A program made the position numbers and the translations under genes. This document shows positions 40,715 through 51,555 of a DNA stretch of 63,298 bases, piece after piece. The DNA is taken from NCBI GenBank assembly GCA_003213275.1, contig QCNH01000002.1, positions 1 to 63,298 on the forward strand, in the 5' to 3' direction. Under the pieces are notes generated by a model, which saw only the letters and a list, made by a program, of their open reading frames with translations, did not search any database and was not told the DNA's origin. This stretch comes from Prochlorococcus sp. AG-424-M03. GTDB taxonomy: Bacteria > Cyanobacteriota > Cyanobacteriia > PCC-6307 > Cyanobiaceae. Within the stretch, counting starts at the first letter, position 1. Every line of letters starts with the position of its first letter.

Positions 40715-42866
40715 AAAGCGTAAAGTCAGCAATCTTTAGAGCATAATTTCTAATTAGGCTCAATAAGTTAAGTCTATTATTTCTTATTTTTATATCTTCT
40801 GACATTACCAGAACACCCTTTTCATTATCAAACAAATCCTCAATTGTATTTATATTAATCTCGAACAAATATAGAAGTTCCAAATAATTGCAATAACCAC
40901 CTGAAAAAAGTCTTTCCAATTCTCTAATAAATTCAAAAACTTTAAATTCACATTCTTTTTCAAAAAGTTTTGTGTTTACATAATCTACTGTTGAGTAAAC
41001 GTCTGTGGAAAGATTACTACTATTAGCTAATTTACTTACCCTAGTAATTACCTTCTGTATTTCAACAAAAGTATCTTTATCTTTAAAATTCAAAATAGAT
41101 TTAATCCTATTTTTTAGATCAACAATATTTAATATTCTTTTTTGATAAAGTTCATGAGAAGAGCAAACAGCATTTATTAATTCTTTACTTAGTGATGTCT
41201 CTTCGAGATGGCTAATAATTCTTTGAACTAAAAATTGATTTAAATCATTTAAAACTTTCTCTTTTGAAAAATCCAAATTCGGAAATACAATTTTCCAAAA
41301 ATCAATAAGTTGGTTAAATAAATTATCTAAAGGCAAGTCAAGTTCATAATCCCAAATTATTTTAATCACTCCATTTAAATTTCTTCTCAAAGCGTAAGGA
41401 TCAGAAGATCCACTTGGACGCTTACCAGAAATAAATATACTTATTAAAGTTTCAACCTTATCTGCGATAGAAACTATTGCACCATATTTTGTAGAGGGTA
41501 AAGCATCTTTATAAAAAGAAGGTAAATAATGTTCAGCTACAGCTAAACAAACATCTTCACTAAATCCTTCATTCTTGAGATATTTACCACCCATTATTCC
41601 TTGCAACTCCGGGAATTCGAAAACAATATCGCTACATAAGTCGTTCTTACAGTATCTGGCAGCATCTATAATTTTTTTATCATCTAAAGACTTATCATTC
41701 AAAAATATAAGAATTTTATTAGTGACTTCCTCTATTCTCTCTACTCTCTGGAAAATATTTCCAAGTCCTTTCAAATAAGAAACAGATTTAAGTTTTTCAT
41801 TTCTTTCAATTGAAGAAACTTTTTTATCACTTTCTACAAAAAACTTTGCATCTGAAAACCTTGCCCTCAATACTTTCTCATTACCCTTTGTAATATTAGT
41901 ATTTGATTCATCAAGACCATTTGAAATAACAAAAAAATTTGTACTAATGTGTTTTTCAGAGCTTAAATCTAGTTTTGAGAAAGTATTATTTTTTAATAAA
42001 AGAGGCACATATCTCTGATGACTTTTCATGACTGTTGAAAGAACTTCAAGAGGAAGATTAAGAAATTCCTCACTAAATTTACCAATAATTAAGTCTGGCC
42101 ATTCAACTAAATCAATTAATTCATTAAGCAATACTTCAGGAAGGTCAGGCTTAAGATTTAGTGATTTAGATGCTTGATTTATAAGACTTTCAATTTTTTC
42201 TTTTCTTTCGTCTCGATTAATTAAAACTCTATTTTGTTTCAATAATTCAAAAAAATCATCGGGATGCTGAACTTCAAAAACTTCATTTATTAATCTATGA
42301 CTTTTTGATTTATTACTTATTTGAATTTCTGGATCACATTCATCAAATGCGAAATCAAGAACATCATCATTGTAGATAGAGGTGATCCACCTAATAGGCC
42401 TCGAAAATTTTATGTTTCCAGCCCCCCACTTCATAAATCGAGGCCCTTGAATACTCTTCACTACTTTAGGAATAATTGAAGACAAAGAAATTCTTGTTGA
42501 TTGTCCCTTCTCAATTTTCTTTCCAAAAACAAAATCGCCCTTTTCTGTATTTTTTATTTCTAGCTCGTCTACATCTATACCTAAACTATTTGCAAATCCT
42601 AAAGCGGCATGAGTAGGAGATCCATTTAAAAAGGCTGAATTCGCTTTAGGTCCTTTTCTTACTACAGTCCTATCTTCAGCATAATCCACTAAACCATCAA
42701 GAAGAAGAACTATCCTTCTTGGTGTAGAGGTAACAACAATATTGTTGTATTTGATTAACTTTTTATCCAATTCAAATTCTATTAGAGATTTAAATTGATC
42801 TAGAACAGAATGAGAAAATTGTGCTGGCAACTCTTCGGTTCCTATCTCAAGTAAATATTTAGACAA
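40704..42866 (-). CDS. glyS: glycyl-tRNA synthetase beta subunit
   Basis: LLEIGTEELPAQF, TPRRIVLL, MKWGAGNIKFSRPIRWI, PSGSSDPYALRRNLNGV. Confidence 0.96.
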   Translation of the reverse strand: MSKYLLEIGTEELPAQFSHSVLDQFKSLIEFELDKKLIKYNNIVVTSTPRRIVLLLDGLVDYAEDRTVVRKGPKANSAFLNGSPTHAALGFANSLGIDVDELEIKNTEKGDFVFGKKIEKGQSTRISLSSIIPKVVKSIQGPRFMKWGAGNIKFSRPIRWITSIYNDDVLDFAFDECDPEIQISNKSKSHRLINEVFEVQHPDDFFELLKQNRVLINRDERKEKIESLINQASKSLNLKPDLPEVLLNELIDLVEWPDLIIGKFSEEFLNLPLEVLSTVMKSHQRYVPLLLKNNTFSKLDLSSEKHISTNFFVISNGLDESNTNITKGNEKVLRARFSDAKFFVESDKKVSSIERNEKLKSVSYLKGLGNIFQRVERIEEVTNKILIFLNDKSLDDKKIIDAARYCKNDLCSDIVFEFPELQGIMGGKYLKNEGFSEDVCLAVAEHYLPSFYKDALPSTKYGAIVSIADKVETLISIFISGKRPSGSSDPYALRRNLNGVIKIIWDYELDLPLDNLFNQLIDFWKIVFPNLDFSKEKVLNDLNQFLVQRIISHLEETSLSKELINAVCSSHELYQKRILNIVDLKNRIKSILNFKDKDTFVEIQKVITRVSKLANSSNLSTDVYSTVDYVNTKLFEKECEFKVFEFIRELERLFSGGYCNYLELLYLFEININTIEDLFDNEKGVLVMSEDIKIRNNRLNLLSLIRNYALKIADFTLFNS

Positions 42867-42953
42867 GAAAAAAATATAACTTCTATTAATATAATTTACT
42901 ACCAGATAAATAAGCTTTTCGCTAATGTATAAAAAGAGATATGTTTTGGCCCG

Positions 42954-44741
42954 TTGATCAAGGTTGAGAAAGTAAAAAAGAAGAAAGATCCTGCCAAAGA
43001 AGAAACAGTTTGTTTGGCAAATGGATTAGAAGTATCTAAATTTGAAAATTTCAAGAAAAGTAGCCAATTTCTCAAGGAACCACTTGCAACAGAATTAATT
43101 AACGAGAGCGATCACTTTACTAATGATGCAGTCCAGTTATTGAAATTTCATGGTAGTTATCAACAAGATAATAGGGAAAATAGAAAGCCTGGCAAAAGTA
43201 AAGATTGGCAAATGATGCTTAGGTTAAGAAGTCCAGGTGGTGAAATACCAGGGAAATTATTTTTAGCATTAGATGAATTATCAAACAAACTAGGTAATGG
43301 ATCACTTCGAGCAACCACAAGACAAGCCTTTCAAATGCATGGAATTAGAAAGGAGAATCTAAAAGAAGTTATTCAAACAATAATAAATTCAATGGGTTCA
43401 ACATTAGCTGCATGTGGAGACATAAATAGAAACGTAATGGCCCCAGCGGCTCCATTTGATTCGCCGGAATACAATATTGCAAGAGCATTGGCTAAAAATG
43501 TTGCGGACCTTCTCACCCCATTAGCAGGACAAGGTACTTTTCTAGAGCTTTGGGCTAATGGGGATTTAGAATATACTATAAAGCCCGACAAGGATATTGA
43601 AGCCATAAGGAGACTTCAATTTAAAGACAATGTTTTTAGTGGAATAAAAGATGAGCCTCTCTATGGTTCAACTTATTTGCCGAGAAAATTCAAATGCGCT
43701 GTTACAGTACCTGGAGATAATTCTGTTGATATTCTTACGAATGACATAGGAATAGTTGCATTTACTTCAGAAGAGGGCAACTTAGAGGGGTGCAACTTCT
43801 ATGTTGGAGGAGGCATGGGACGAACACATAATAATGAAGAAACTTTTGCCAGAATTGCAGATCCGCTTGGATATGTTGAGGAACAAGATATTTATGAATT
43901 AATACAAAGCATTGTGGCTATTCAAAGAGATTATGGTGATAGAAAATCAAGAAAAAATTCAAGAATGAAATACCTTCTTCATAGGAAAGGTATTAAATGG
44001 TTTAAAAAGTTACTTAAAGAAAAGTATTTCAAAAAAGAAATTAAAAAAATCAGAAAAGAACCGAATCAAGTACTTATTGATTATCTGGGTTGGCATAAAC
44101 AAAACAAGACCTCTTATTTTGTAGGGTTACCTTTATTATCAGGAAGATTATCCGGAAAGAAGAAGAATACCATTACTAGTATCGTTAAAAAATATAATCT
44201 TGATTTAAGACTTACGCCTAATCAAGATATCTTACTTTGCAATATCAAAAATAAAAACAAAAGTGAAATTAAAAAAGCTCTTTCAAATATTGGATACGAA
44301 AATTTAGATGAAATTAATGAAATACAAAGACATGCCTTAGCATGTCCAGCTTTACCACTTTGTGGTCTAGCTATGACTGAGGCAGAAAGAATTTTACCTG
44401 ATGTACTTAAAAGGATTGAAGAATTATTATTAGATCTAAAAATAGAAAAGACAATATTATTTAGGATGACAGGCTGTCCGAATGGATGTACAAGGCCTTA
44501 CATGGCAGAATTAGCACTTGTAGGAAGTGGACAAAACAAATACCAATTATGGTTGGGGGGAAGTAAAAATCTACAGAGGCTGGCAAAACCATTCTTACAA
44601 AAAATGGAGTTGAATGATTTAGAAAAAACTCTTCACCCATTATTTGATCATTGGAAAGGCCATTCGGATTTGGATTTTGGAGATTTTATAAATTCGCAAG
44701 ATGAAAGATCTATTTTGAATTTGCTAAATGAAATCCAATAG
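42954..44741 (+). CDS. sir: ferredoxin-sulfite reductase
   Basis: LRATTRQAFQMHGI, CGDINRNVMAPAAP, siroheme/4Fe-4S ligands CPALPLCGLAMTEAER and MTGCPNGCTRPYMAELALVG; TTG start. Confidence 0.9.
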   Translation: MIKVEKVKKKKDPAKEETVCLANGLEVSKFENFKKSSQFLKEPLATELINESDHFTNDAVQLLKFHGSYQQDNRENRKPGKSKDWQMMLRLRSPGGEIPGKLFLALDELSNKLGNGSLRATTRQAFQMHGIRKENLKEVIQTIINSMGSTLAACGDINRNVMAPAAPFDSPEYNIARALAKNVADLLTPLAGQGTFLELWANGDLEYTIKPDKDIEAIRRLQFKDNVFSGIKDEPLYGSTYLPRKFKCAVTVPGDNSVDILTNDIGIVAFTSEEGNLEGCNFYVGGGMGRTHNNEETFARIADPLGYVEEQDIYELIQSIVAIQRDYGDRKSRKNSRMKYLLHRKGIKWFKKLLKEKYFKKEIKKIRKEPNQVLIDYLGWHKQNKTSYFVGLPLLSGRLSGKKKNTITSIVKKYNLDLRLTPNQDILLCNIKNKNKSEIKKALSNIGYENLDEINEIQRHALACPALPLCGLAMTEAERILPDVLKRIEELLLDLKIEKTILFRMTGCPNGCTRPYMAELALVGSGQNKYQLWLGGSKNLQRLAKPFLQKMELNDLEKTLHPLFDHWKGHSDLDFGDFINSQDERSILNLLNEIQ

Positions 44742-44744
44742 AAT

Positions 44745-45428
44745 TCAAATTTTTCCATAAAGGGCATTTGCTTTTTTATTTTTCCAAGCCCATAATTGAT
44801 CACCGTAACTAAAATGCCACCATTCATTAGGATGTTGAGCAAATCCAAATTTAGTCATAATTTCCCTTAATAAATTTCTTCTACTATTCCAAATAATTGC
44901 ATCTTCATTCTTTATATTTTCATAAAAATTTGGATTTGAAGTCTCATCCATTTGATCAACATTGCTTCCCATATCAACAATATTTCCGTCTTTATCAGAT
45001 AAACAAACATCTAATGCACCTCCAGTCGAATGAGGTGGGGGGAACCTAGGGTCATAAGAAGGATATGCCCAAAATTTTTCAACTTTTTTTAAAATCGATG
45101 GATAAGATTTCATGTTTTTTAAAGAAGCATCAACATCAGATTTTTCACACTCTAATAAAAATGCTCTATTAAACATAAATGCTTGGACTTCCAAAGGTCG
45201 CCAACTGTCACATATTAAAAGGTAAAAACTATTCTTTGATATCAAATAATCATTTACTTTTACTAATCTATTTACAACCTCCTCTCTTAATTTCCAAATA
45301 GAAGTTTTATCTTTATAAGGTGCTCCTAAATAAGAGTAAGGGTGCGGATCTAAAAAATTTAAGTAGCTTGGTAAAGCTATTAATTTATCTCCATTATCTT
45401 TAATTGGTATTTTATTCCAAATTTTCAA
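44745..45428 (-). CDS. VanX-type D-alanyl-D-alanine dipeptidase
   Basis: LLICDSWRPLEVQ, PPPHSTGGALDVCLSD, HPNEWWHFSYGDQLWAW. Confidence 0.9.
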   Translation of the reverse strand: MKIWNKIPIKDNGDKLIALPSYLNFLDPHPYSYLGAPYKDKTSIWKLREEVVNRLVKVNDYLISKNSFYLLICDSWRPLEVQAFMFNRAFLLECEKSDVDASLKNMKSYPSILKKVEKFWAYPSYDPRFPPPHSTGGALDVCLSDKDGNIVDMGSNVDQMDETSNPNFYENIKNEDAIIWNSRRNLLREIMTKFGFAQHPNEWWHFSYGDQLWAWKNKKANALYGKI

Positions 45429-45485
45429 TTGAAATTTGCAATTTATTTATAATTGCATATATATATATAATTACAATGATAATTT

Positions 45486-47942
45486 TCAATTCAAGAAATC
45501 ATGAATAAATTTATTATCAGAATTATTAAATATAATATTCCTCAAAACAATATTTTCTTTTAAATCAGGATCACTACTAATAACCTTAATAGCCTCTTCA
45601 CGAGCCTTTTCAATTAGAAATTTATTGTTTGGTAAATTATCCAGTACAAAATCAGGCAATCCAGATTGTCTATATCCTAAAATCTGCCCTGGGCCTCTAA
45701 GCTCTAAGTCTTTTTCGGCAATATAAAAGCCATCATTAGATTCTTGCAAAACACTTAGTCTCTTGTTTTCTAATCGATTTTTATCGGAAGTTACGAGATA
45801 ACAAAAAGATTTAGTTGATCCCCTACCAACTCTCCCCCTTAATTGATGTAGCTGAGACAATCCAAATCTTTCCGAATTATAAATAATCATAATTGTGGCA
45901 TTAGGCACATCAATTCCAACCTCAATTACAGTAGTGGAAACCAAAATATTAATTTCATTTTTTAAAAAAGAATTAATCACTTCATTCTTTTCTTGTGAAT
46001 TTAATTTTCCATGCAATAATCCAACTTTTTTATTAAAAAAGACCTCTTCTGATAAATGTTTGAATGTTTTCTTTGCAGAACTTAAATTCATTTTTTCTGA
46101 ATCTTCTATAAGTGGCAAAATCACATAAGCTTGCCTTCCCTTACTGATCTCATCTTCAACAATCATGAACAAGTTTGTTAAATCATCTTCTGAGATGATT
46201 TTTGTTGTTATTGGAACTCTCCCAGGAGGAAGCTCTGTAATTTGGCTAACATCTAAATCACCATAAATAGAAAGCGCAAGAGTTCTTGGAATTGGTGTTG
46301 CTGTCATTGATAATAAGTTAGTATTTTCTCCTTTATTAAGTAATCTATTTCTTTGAGTAACTCCAAACCTATGTTGTTCATCAATTACTACCATCCCTAA
46401 AGAATTAAAGATGACTTTATCTTCAAATAATGCATGAGTACCTACGAGGATATCAATTAATCCATTATTCAAATTCGAGAGAATTTCCTTTCTCTTTTTT
46501 TGAGGAGTATTCCCAGTAAGAAGTTCAACAGAGACTAAAAGTGGGTTCAAATACTTTAATAAATTTTTATAATGTTGTTCAGCTAATACCTCAGTTGGAA
46601 CCATAAGAGCACCTTGCAGGTTTTTTTCAATGACAATTAAAAGAGATGCAATTGCAATTATAGTTTTACCGCTTCCCACATCTCCCTGAAGCAATCTAGA
46701 CATTGGTTCGGGATTAGATAAATCTTTCTTAATTTCATTTAAAACATTGACTTGCGATTTTGTTAATTCATAAGGAAAAATATTAAAAAATTCTTTTAGT
46801 AAAGATTTCTTTTGAGGCAATTGTTTGGAAATTACATTTTTATTCGTCTTTCTTTTTCTAAGTAGGAACTTTATTTGCAGTAGGAACAACTCATCAAAAA
46901 CCAAACGTTTTTTTGACTCAATAAGTGCCTGTTGAGTTGGTGGTAAATGAATATTAACCAAAGACTCTCCTTTAGATAATAAAGATAATGAATCAAGTTG
47001 CTTTTGGGTTAGAATTTCTGGATATTGCTTTGCATAAATTAGTACCTTTTTCATGAGTTTTATAAAACTCATATTTGATAACGCCTCAGCTAATGAATAC
47101 AAGGGCAAAATTTTTCCTGAGAAATTAAAATTATCATTATTATCCTTAAGAATTTCAATTTGCGGATCTACAAAAGTTTTGCCATAATCTGTAGATTTAA
47201 CCTTACCTGAAATTGCTAATTTAGTTCCAGGAGTATACAAAGATTTCTGAGATGAGAAGAAGGTATAAGATCTAAATCTTTTTCCTAAAAAAAATTTTGT
47301 AACCTTTATTGAAGAGGTTTCATCAGAAACCACAAAGTTCATTATTGATAAATTACTATTTTTAGTACTCTTATGAATATAAAATCTTTTAATATTTGCA
47401 ATGCACGTATATAAATTATCAGGTCTTAAATTCATTATCTTAACTCTATTCGTATAATCTAAATATGTTCTTGGGAAATAATTAATTAGATCTTTTATAT
47501 GAAAAATACCTAATTCATTAAGCTTATTTTTATGAACTTTGCCAACATTTTTTATTAATGAGATATCTGAATCAAGAGACAAACTTGCATCAATTTTATT
47601 CAAAAAAATTGTATTAGAAACCTTATTAGAACTCTCTATCTCTAAAGTTTTACCAAGTTTATAAAGACTTTTTCTTGTATCTATAATTAACCTTTTTCTT
47701 TGATTAACATCTAATTTATTATATTCATAATATTTTTTAGAAAATTCATTAAATATCCTCAAATATTCATCTGAGAGATTTAGGTTGTCTATTCTTGTCA
47801 ATGATTCATGCAAATAATCATTAAAATATTTTTTTCTTCCTAGAGTATTAATAAATTTGTTTTCCGTTTCAATAGTTAAAGACTTCTGAAGAGGTCTTAT
47901 CAAATCTTTAATTAATTTATTATTGTTACTGATACTAGTCAC
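45486..47942 (-). CDS. recG: ATP-dependent DNA helicase RecG
   Basis: RLLQGDVGSGKTIIAIASLL, VVIDEQHRFGVTQR, MTATPIPRTLALSIYGDLDVSQITELPPGR, QLRGRVGRG. Confidence 0.97.
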   Translation of the reverse strand: MTSISNNNKLIKDLIRPLQKSLTIETENKFINTLGRKKYFNDYLHESLTRIDNLNLSDEYLRIFNEFSKKYYEYNKLDVNQRKRLIIDTRKSLYKLGKTLEIESSNKVSNTIFLNKIDASLSLDSDISLIKNVGKVHKNKLNELGIFHIKDLINYFPRTYLDYTNRVKIMNLRPDNLYTCIANIKRFYIHKSTKNSNLSIMNFVVSDETSSIKVTKFFLGKRFRSYTFFSSQKSLYTPGTKLAISGKVKSTDYGKTFVDPQIEILKDNNDNFNFSGKILPLYSLAEALSNMSFIKLMKKVLIYAKQYPEILTQKQLDSLSLLSKGESLVNIHLPPTQQALIESKKRLVFDELFLLQIKFLLRKRKTNKNVISKQLPQKKSLLKEFFNIFPYELTKSQVNVLNEIKKDLSNPEPMSRLLQGDVGSGKTIIAIASLLIVIEKNLQGALMVPTEVLAEQHYKNLLKYLNPLLVSVELLTGNTPQKKRKEILSNLNNGLIDILVGTHALFEDKVIFNSLGMVVIDEQHRFGVTQRNRLLNKGENTNLLSMTATPIPRTLALSIYGDLDVSQITELPPGRVPITTKIISEDDLTNLFMIVEDEISKGRQAYVILPLIEDSEKMNLSSAKKTFKHLSEEVFFNKKVGLLHGKLNSQEKNEVINSFLKNEINILVSTTVIEVGIDVPNATIMIIYNSERFGLSQLHQLRGRVGRGSTKSFCYLVTSDKNRLENKRLSVLQESNDGFYIAEKDLELRGPGQILGYRQSGLPDFVLDNLPNNKFLIEKAREEAIKVISSDPDLKENIVLRNIIFNNSDNKFIHDFLN

Positions 47943-47964
47943 ATCTGAAAAAAGAGTTATTTTT

Positions 47965-49041
47965 TCAACGTATCTTATTCAAAGTTATTTCTTTTTGCCT
48001 CCAGTATGTCTCTTTCTTAATCAAACGCTGAAATTGATTTTTTAGCTCATTTATTTTATTCCTTTGAATAGAAAGATTTAAATTTTTAAACTCTAACTCA
48101 ACAGTAGATAAATTAAAGAAAGTAACGCTTGGCAGATTATAGATATTTGAAGATGTCTGATTTAAGTTGAATTCAAAATTAATAACAAAAGGATGTGGAT
48201 GTTTTATCATCAATTTTTTGCCTACTAAGTACTCAAAGGAATCTTTAGATAACATCTTTTTTATTAGATTGGCATTAAACAATTCTTGGTTAATCTTGTA
48301 TGAAATATTCAATAGTAAATTTTCCAATGACTTGTCTATTAAATCAAAAATTATAAGATTCTTGTTTTTGGGTGAAATATCCATTTGATTGATATTGTCT
48401 TTTTCTGAATATTTAGTTTTTTCAACCTTAACTTCCTCTATTAATTCAAGTAGAGAGGAAATAAATTGCTTTTCTAATCCTATATTTTCAATAATATTGT
48501 TATCAGATAAATAATTATTTTGGACATTATTATCTAGATCAAGTGATACGAATTTTTCATAATTATAAGCTTGATAATATTCAGAGGTATTAGAAATATC
48601 TTTATTAATCTGAAACTGAATAGGTTCTTCGAATTGAAAAAAATCTTCATATTGAAATTTTTCTTTTTGGTCCTCCTTTCTTTCTGTTGAACTTCCTAAA
48701 CTATTCAAATTAAATTCCTTTTTTATGTTTTTTTCAATTTTAGTTATTTTTAATTGTTCAACTGTAAATAGAGGCAAATTCGTATAAATGAGTTTACTTA
48801 TTTTTTTTTCAAAGAGACAAGAAAATTCATTTGCATTTAAGAAATTATCTTTAATTGATAGATAACTAAATAATTCGTTAAGACCTTTTTCTACTGAGAT
48901 ATAAAGTATACCTCTTAAGAGATTAAGATAAAGTTCATATTCCCTATAGATATTATGAATTAATCTGCTTTTTTGTACTTCTGCTCTCTCTAATTGAGAA
49001 TTGATTTTATCTATATGTTCGTAATTATTGAAATTATTCAA
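47965..49041 (-). CDS. conserved hypothetical protein, likely coiled coil
   Basis: 358-aa ORF lying between tsf and recG on the same strand; no family recognised. Confidence 0.75.
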   Translation of the reverse strand: MNNFNNYEHIDKINSQLERAEVQKSRLIHNIYREYELYLNLLRGILYISVEKGLNELFSYLSIKDNFLNANEFSCLFEKKISKLIYTNLPLFTVEQLKITKIEKNIKKEFNLNSLGSSTERKEDQKEKFQYEDFFQFEEPIQFQINKDISNTSEYYQAYNYEKFVSLDLDNNVQNNYLSDNNIIENIGLEKQFISSLLELIEEVKVEKTKYSEKDNINQMDISPKNKNLIIFDLIDKSLENLLLNISYKINQELFNANLIKKMLSKDSFEYLVGKKLMIKHPHPFVINFEFNLNQTSSNIYNLPSVTFFNLSTVELEFKNLNLSIQRNKINELKNQFQRLIKKETYWRQKEITLNKIR

Positions 49042-49045
49042 GTAA

Positions 49046-49702
49046 CTATTTTGATTTCATTGATGCGACCTCTTCAGCGAAGTCCATCTGATTTTTTTCG
49101 ATACCTTCACCCAATGTATATCTTGTAAAGCGTCTTACTTTGATATTTTCTCCTATTTTTGCAGCTGCTTGTTTAACGAGATCCTCAACAGTAAGAGAAC
49201 TATCTTTAATATAAGGTTGTGAAAGCAAAACCAGCTCATTAAGTCTTTTCGCTATTCTCCCTTCAACTATTTTTTCTTTAATTTGATCTGGTTTACCTGA
49301 TAAATCATCTCTCCCCATTTCAATCTGCTTTTCTTTCTCCACAACATCTTCTGGTATTTCATCAATTGAGACATACTCAACATTTGGGCAAGCTGCTACC
49401 TGCATTGAGACATCCTTCAACAGAGATTGAAATATATCACCTCTAGCAACAAAATCAGTTTCACAATTTAATTCTAGTAGAACCCCTACTCTTGATCCCG
49501 TATGAATATAACTACCAATTGAACCTTCAGCGGCAACTCTTCCCGATTTCTTTTCAGCACTAGCTATGCCTTTCTTTCTTAACCATTCCAAAGCTTTATC
49601 GACATTTCCATCAGTTTCGTTAAGTGCTTTTTTGCAATCCATCATTCCTGCACCAGTCTTATCTCTAAGATCTTTTACAAGTTTTGCTGTAATGTTTCCC
49701 AT
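49046..49702 (-). CDS. tsf: translation elongation factor Ts
   Basis: [48 protein letters not shown]. Confidence 0.97.
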   Translation of the reverse strand: MGNITAKLVKDLRDKTGAGMMDCKKALNETDGNVDKALEWLRKKGIASAEKKSGRVAAEGSIGSYIHTGSRVGVLLELNCETDFVARGDIFQSLLKDVSMQVAACPNVEYVSIDEIPEDVVEKEKQIEMGRDDLSGKPDQIKEKIVEGRIAKRLNELVLLSQPYIKDSSLTVEDLVKQAAAKIGENIKVRRFTRYTLGEGIEKNQMDFAEEVASMKSK

Positions 49703-49747
49703 TTGAAATAATAAAAAATAGTAATTAGTTAAGTCTTAAATTGGAAT

Positions 49748-50452
49748 TTAATTTCTTCTGTCAGCATTAGAGCCCTTTCTGCCCTCATTTATGGCATCTG
49801 CGAGTCTTCCTAAAATAAGTTGAACAGATCTAACTGCATCATCGTTACATGGAATTGGAACTTCACACAAATCTGGATCACAGTTTGTATCTAACATTGA
49901 TACTAGTGAGATATCTAATTTCCTAGCTTCTAGTACTGCATTAGATTCTCTTCTCTGATCAACCAAAACCACTACGTCTGGTAATCTTCTCATTCCCTTA
50001 AGTCCGCCTAAGTATTTTTGTAATCTTTCAAGTTCTCTCCTTAAAACTGCAGCTTCTTTTTTAGGCCTCATTGCTATTGAACCACTACTTTCCATTCTTT
50101 CTAGATCCTTCAATCTTTCAATCCTAGCTTTCATAGTTGTCCAATTAGTCAACATACCTCCAAGCCATCTTTGATTTACATATGCAGCTCCGCATCTAAT
50201 AGCTTCCTGAGCTACTACATCTGATGCTTGTTTTTTTGTGCCGACAAATAAGAAACGTTTGCCACTTTTTGCTGCGTTTCTGGTCCATTTATATGCATTG
50301 TTCATACACAATGCTGTTTTTACAAGATCAATTATATGAACTCCATTTCTCGCGCAATATATATACTTAGACATCTTGGGATTCCAACGTCTGGTTTGAT
50401 GCCCAAAATGAGCACCAGCTTCCATCATTTCAGATAGTGATACAACAGCCAT
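49748..50452 (-). CDS. rpsB: 30S ribosomal protein S2
   Basis: [55 protein letters not shown]. Confidence 0.98.
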   Translation of the reverse strand: MAVVSLSEMMEAGAHFGHQTRRWNPKMSKYIYCARNGVHIIDLVKTALCMNNAYKWTRNAAKSGKRFLFVGTKKQASDVVAQEAIRCGAAYVNQRWLGGMLTNWTTMKARIERLKDLERMESSGSIAMRPKKEAAVLRRELERLQKYLGGLKGMRRLPDVVVLVDQRRESNAVLEARKLDISLVSMLDTNCDPDLCEVPIPCNDDAVRSVQLILGRLADAINEGRKGSNADRRN

Positions 50453-50464
50453 AATTTAAAAGGG

Positions 50465-50528
50465 GTTTCGGGTTAGCCTCCATCTGACGGGGAATTTATA
50501 TTAATAAATCACCCGAAACTGTCAGATG
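50465..50528 (-). promoter_or_regulatory. pseudoknot-topology RNA element in the rpsB 5' leader
   Basis: Minus-strand RNA: CAUCUGAC A GUUUCGGGU (22 nt) GUCAGAUG GAGGCUA ACCCGAAAC. Perfect 8-bp and 9-bp stems interlock (A-B-A'-B'); it ends 12 nt before the rpsB ATG. Confidence 0.75.
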
Positions 50529-50581
50529 TGTGGGTTTAATTTTTATAATTCTAGCAAGTGATGTGTATTTCTAAAAGTTTT

Positions 50582-51499
50582 TTATCTTGATTTGGTTAAC
50601 TGTTTAATGTAAATCATATTTAGAGGGATCCTAAGTATCTCAAGTGCAAGTCTATTTCTTCTTACATTTACTAGAAATCTTAAGAAAGGAAGGATTCTAT
50701 TAACACTGATTAGTCCTCCCAAACAAAGAATTTGCCAAAGCAAATTATGAAGAGGAGTTAATTGAATCATAAATCTAACCCTTAAATTTGGATGTTTCTT
50801 ATAAAACACTAAAGCCATTTTTGCCCTTTCTTTTTCTTGAGCTATTAATGATTCTATTTGTTCGCAATTAAATGGTGGATGCCAATGAAAACCTACTGCA
50901 TTTGGACATTTAATTAATTTTGTCCCAATTTTTTTTAATCTTTCCCCAAGCTCTAAATCCTCCCAACCGTAAAGACTAAAAGAAGTATCAAATAAGCCGA
51001 CGCTTAAAATCAATTCTTTTGATATCGCAACATTCCCAGTAGCAAAGTAAGCAAAAGAAGTATCAATTATTTTATGTTTTTCACTCTGAGGATTTAGAAA
51101 ATTAGAAGTATTGACCACCGAGCCATAGGTAAAACATTTTTTATCATTTTTTTCCCAAGAGGCAAGTAATTTTTCTACGTGACAAGTTATAAAATCGTCT
51201 AAAACAATAAGATCACTATCAATAAATATAATTACTTCATATTTTGATTTAATTACCCCAAGATTTCTTCCCAGAGCAGGTCCTCCATGTTCTTGTTGAT
51301 ATAGAACCACGTGTGGGAGTTTTGCTTTATTATCATTTATCCATGAACTCGTTCCATCAGTAGATCCATCATCAACTACTATTACTTCATAATTACTGAT
51401 TTTTGTATTTAATTTTTGATTCTCAAGTGCAACGAGACATTTCTCTAATATAGGTTTTCTGTTGTAAGTCGGTATAACAATACTTACATTCATGATCAC
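50582..51499 (-). CDS. family 2 glycosyltransferase
   Basis: VSIVIPTYNRKPILEKCLVAL, VVDDGSTDGTSSWI, FIDSDLIV, GWEDLELGERL. Confidence 0.93.
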   Translation of the reverse strand: MIMNVSIVIPTYNRKPILEKCLVALENQKLNTKISNYEVIVVDDGSTDGTSSWINDNKAKLPHVVLYQQEHGGPALGRNLGVIKSKYEVIIFIDSDLIVLDDFITCHVEKLLASWEKNDKKCFTYGSVVNTSNFLNPQSEKHKIIDTSFAYFATGNVAISKELILSVGLFDTSFSLYGWEDLELGERLKKIGTKLIKCPNAVGFHWHPPFNCEQIESLIAQEKERAKMALVFYKKHPNLRVRFMIQLTPLHNLLWQILCLGGLISVNRILPFLRFLVNVRRNRLALEILRIPLNMIYIKQLTKSR

Positions 51500-51555
51500 G
51501 CTTTAAATATGAATAATAAATAAGACTTCAAGAAGATAAAAATAAAAGATATTTC

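Noticed and set aside
45455-45475. Short TA-dinucleotide run (tatatatatata) between vanX-like gene and recG
   Set aside because: Ordinary simple repeat in AT-rich intergenic DNA; no further structure.
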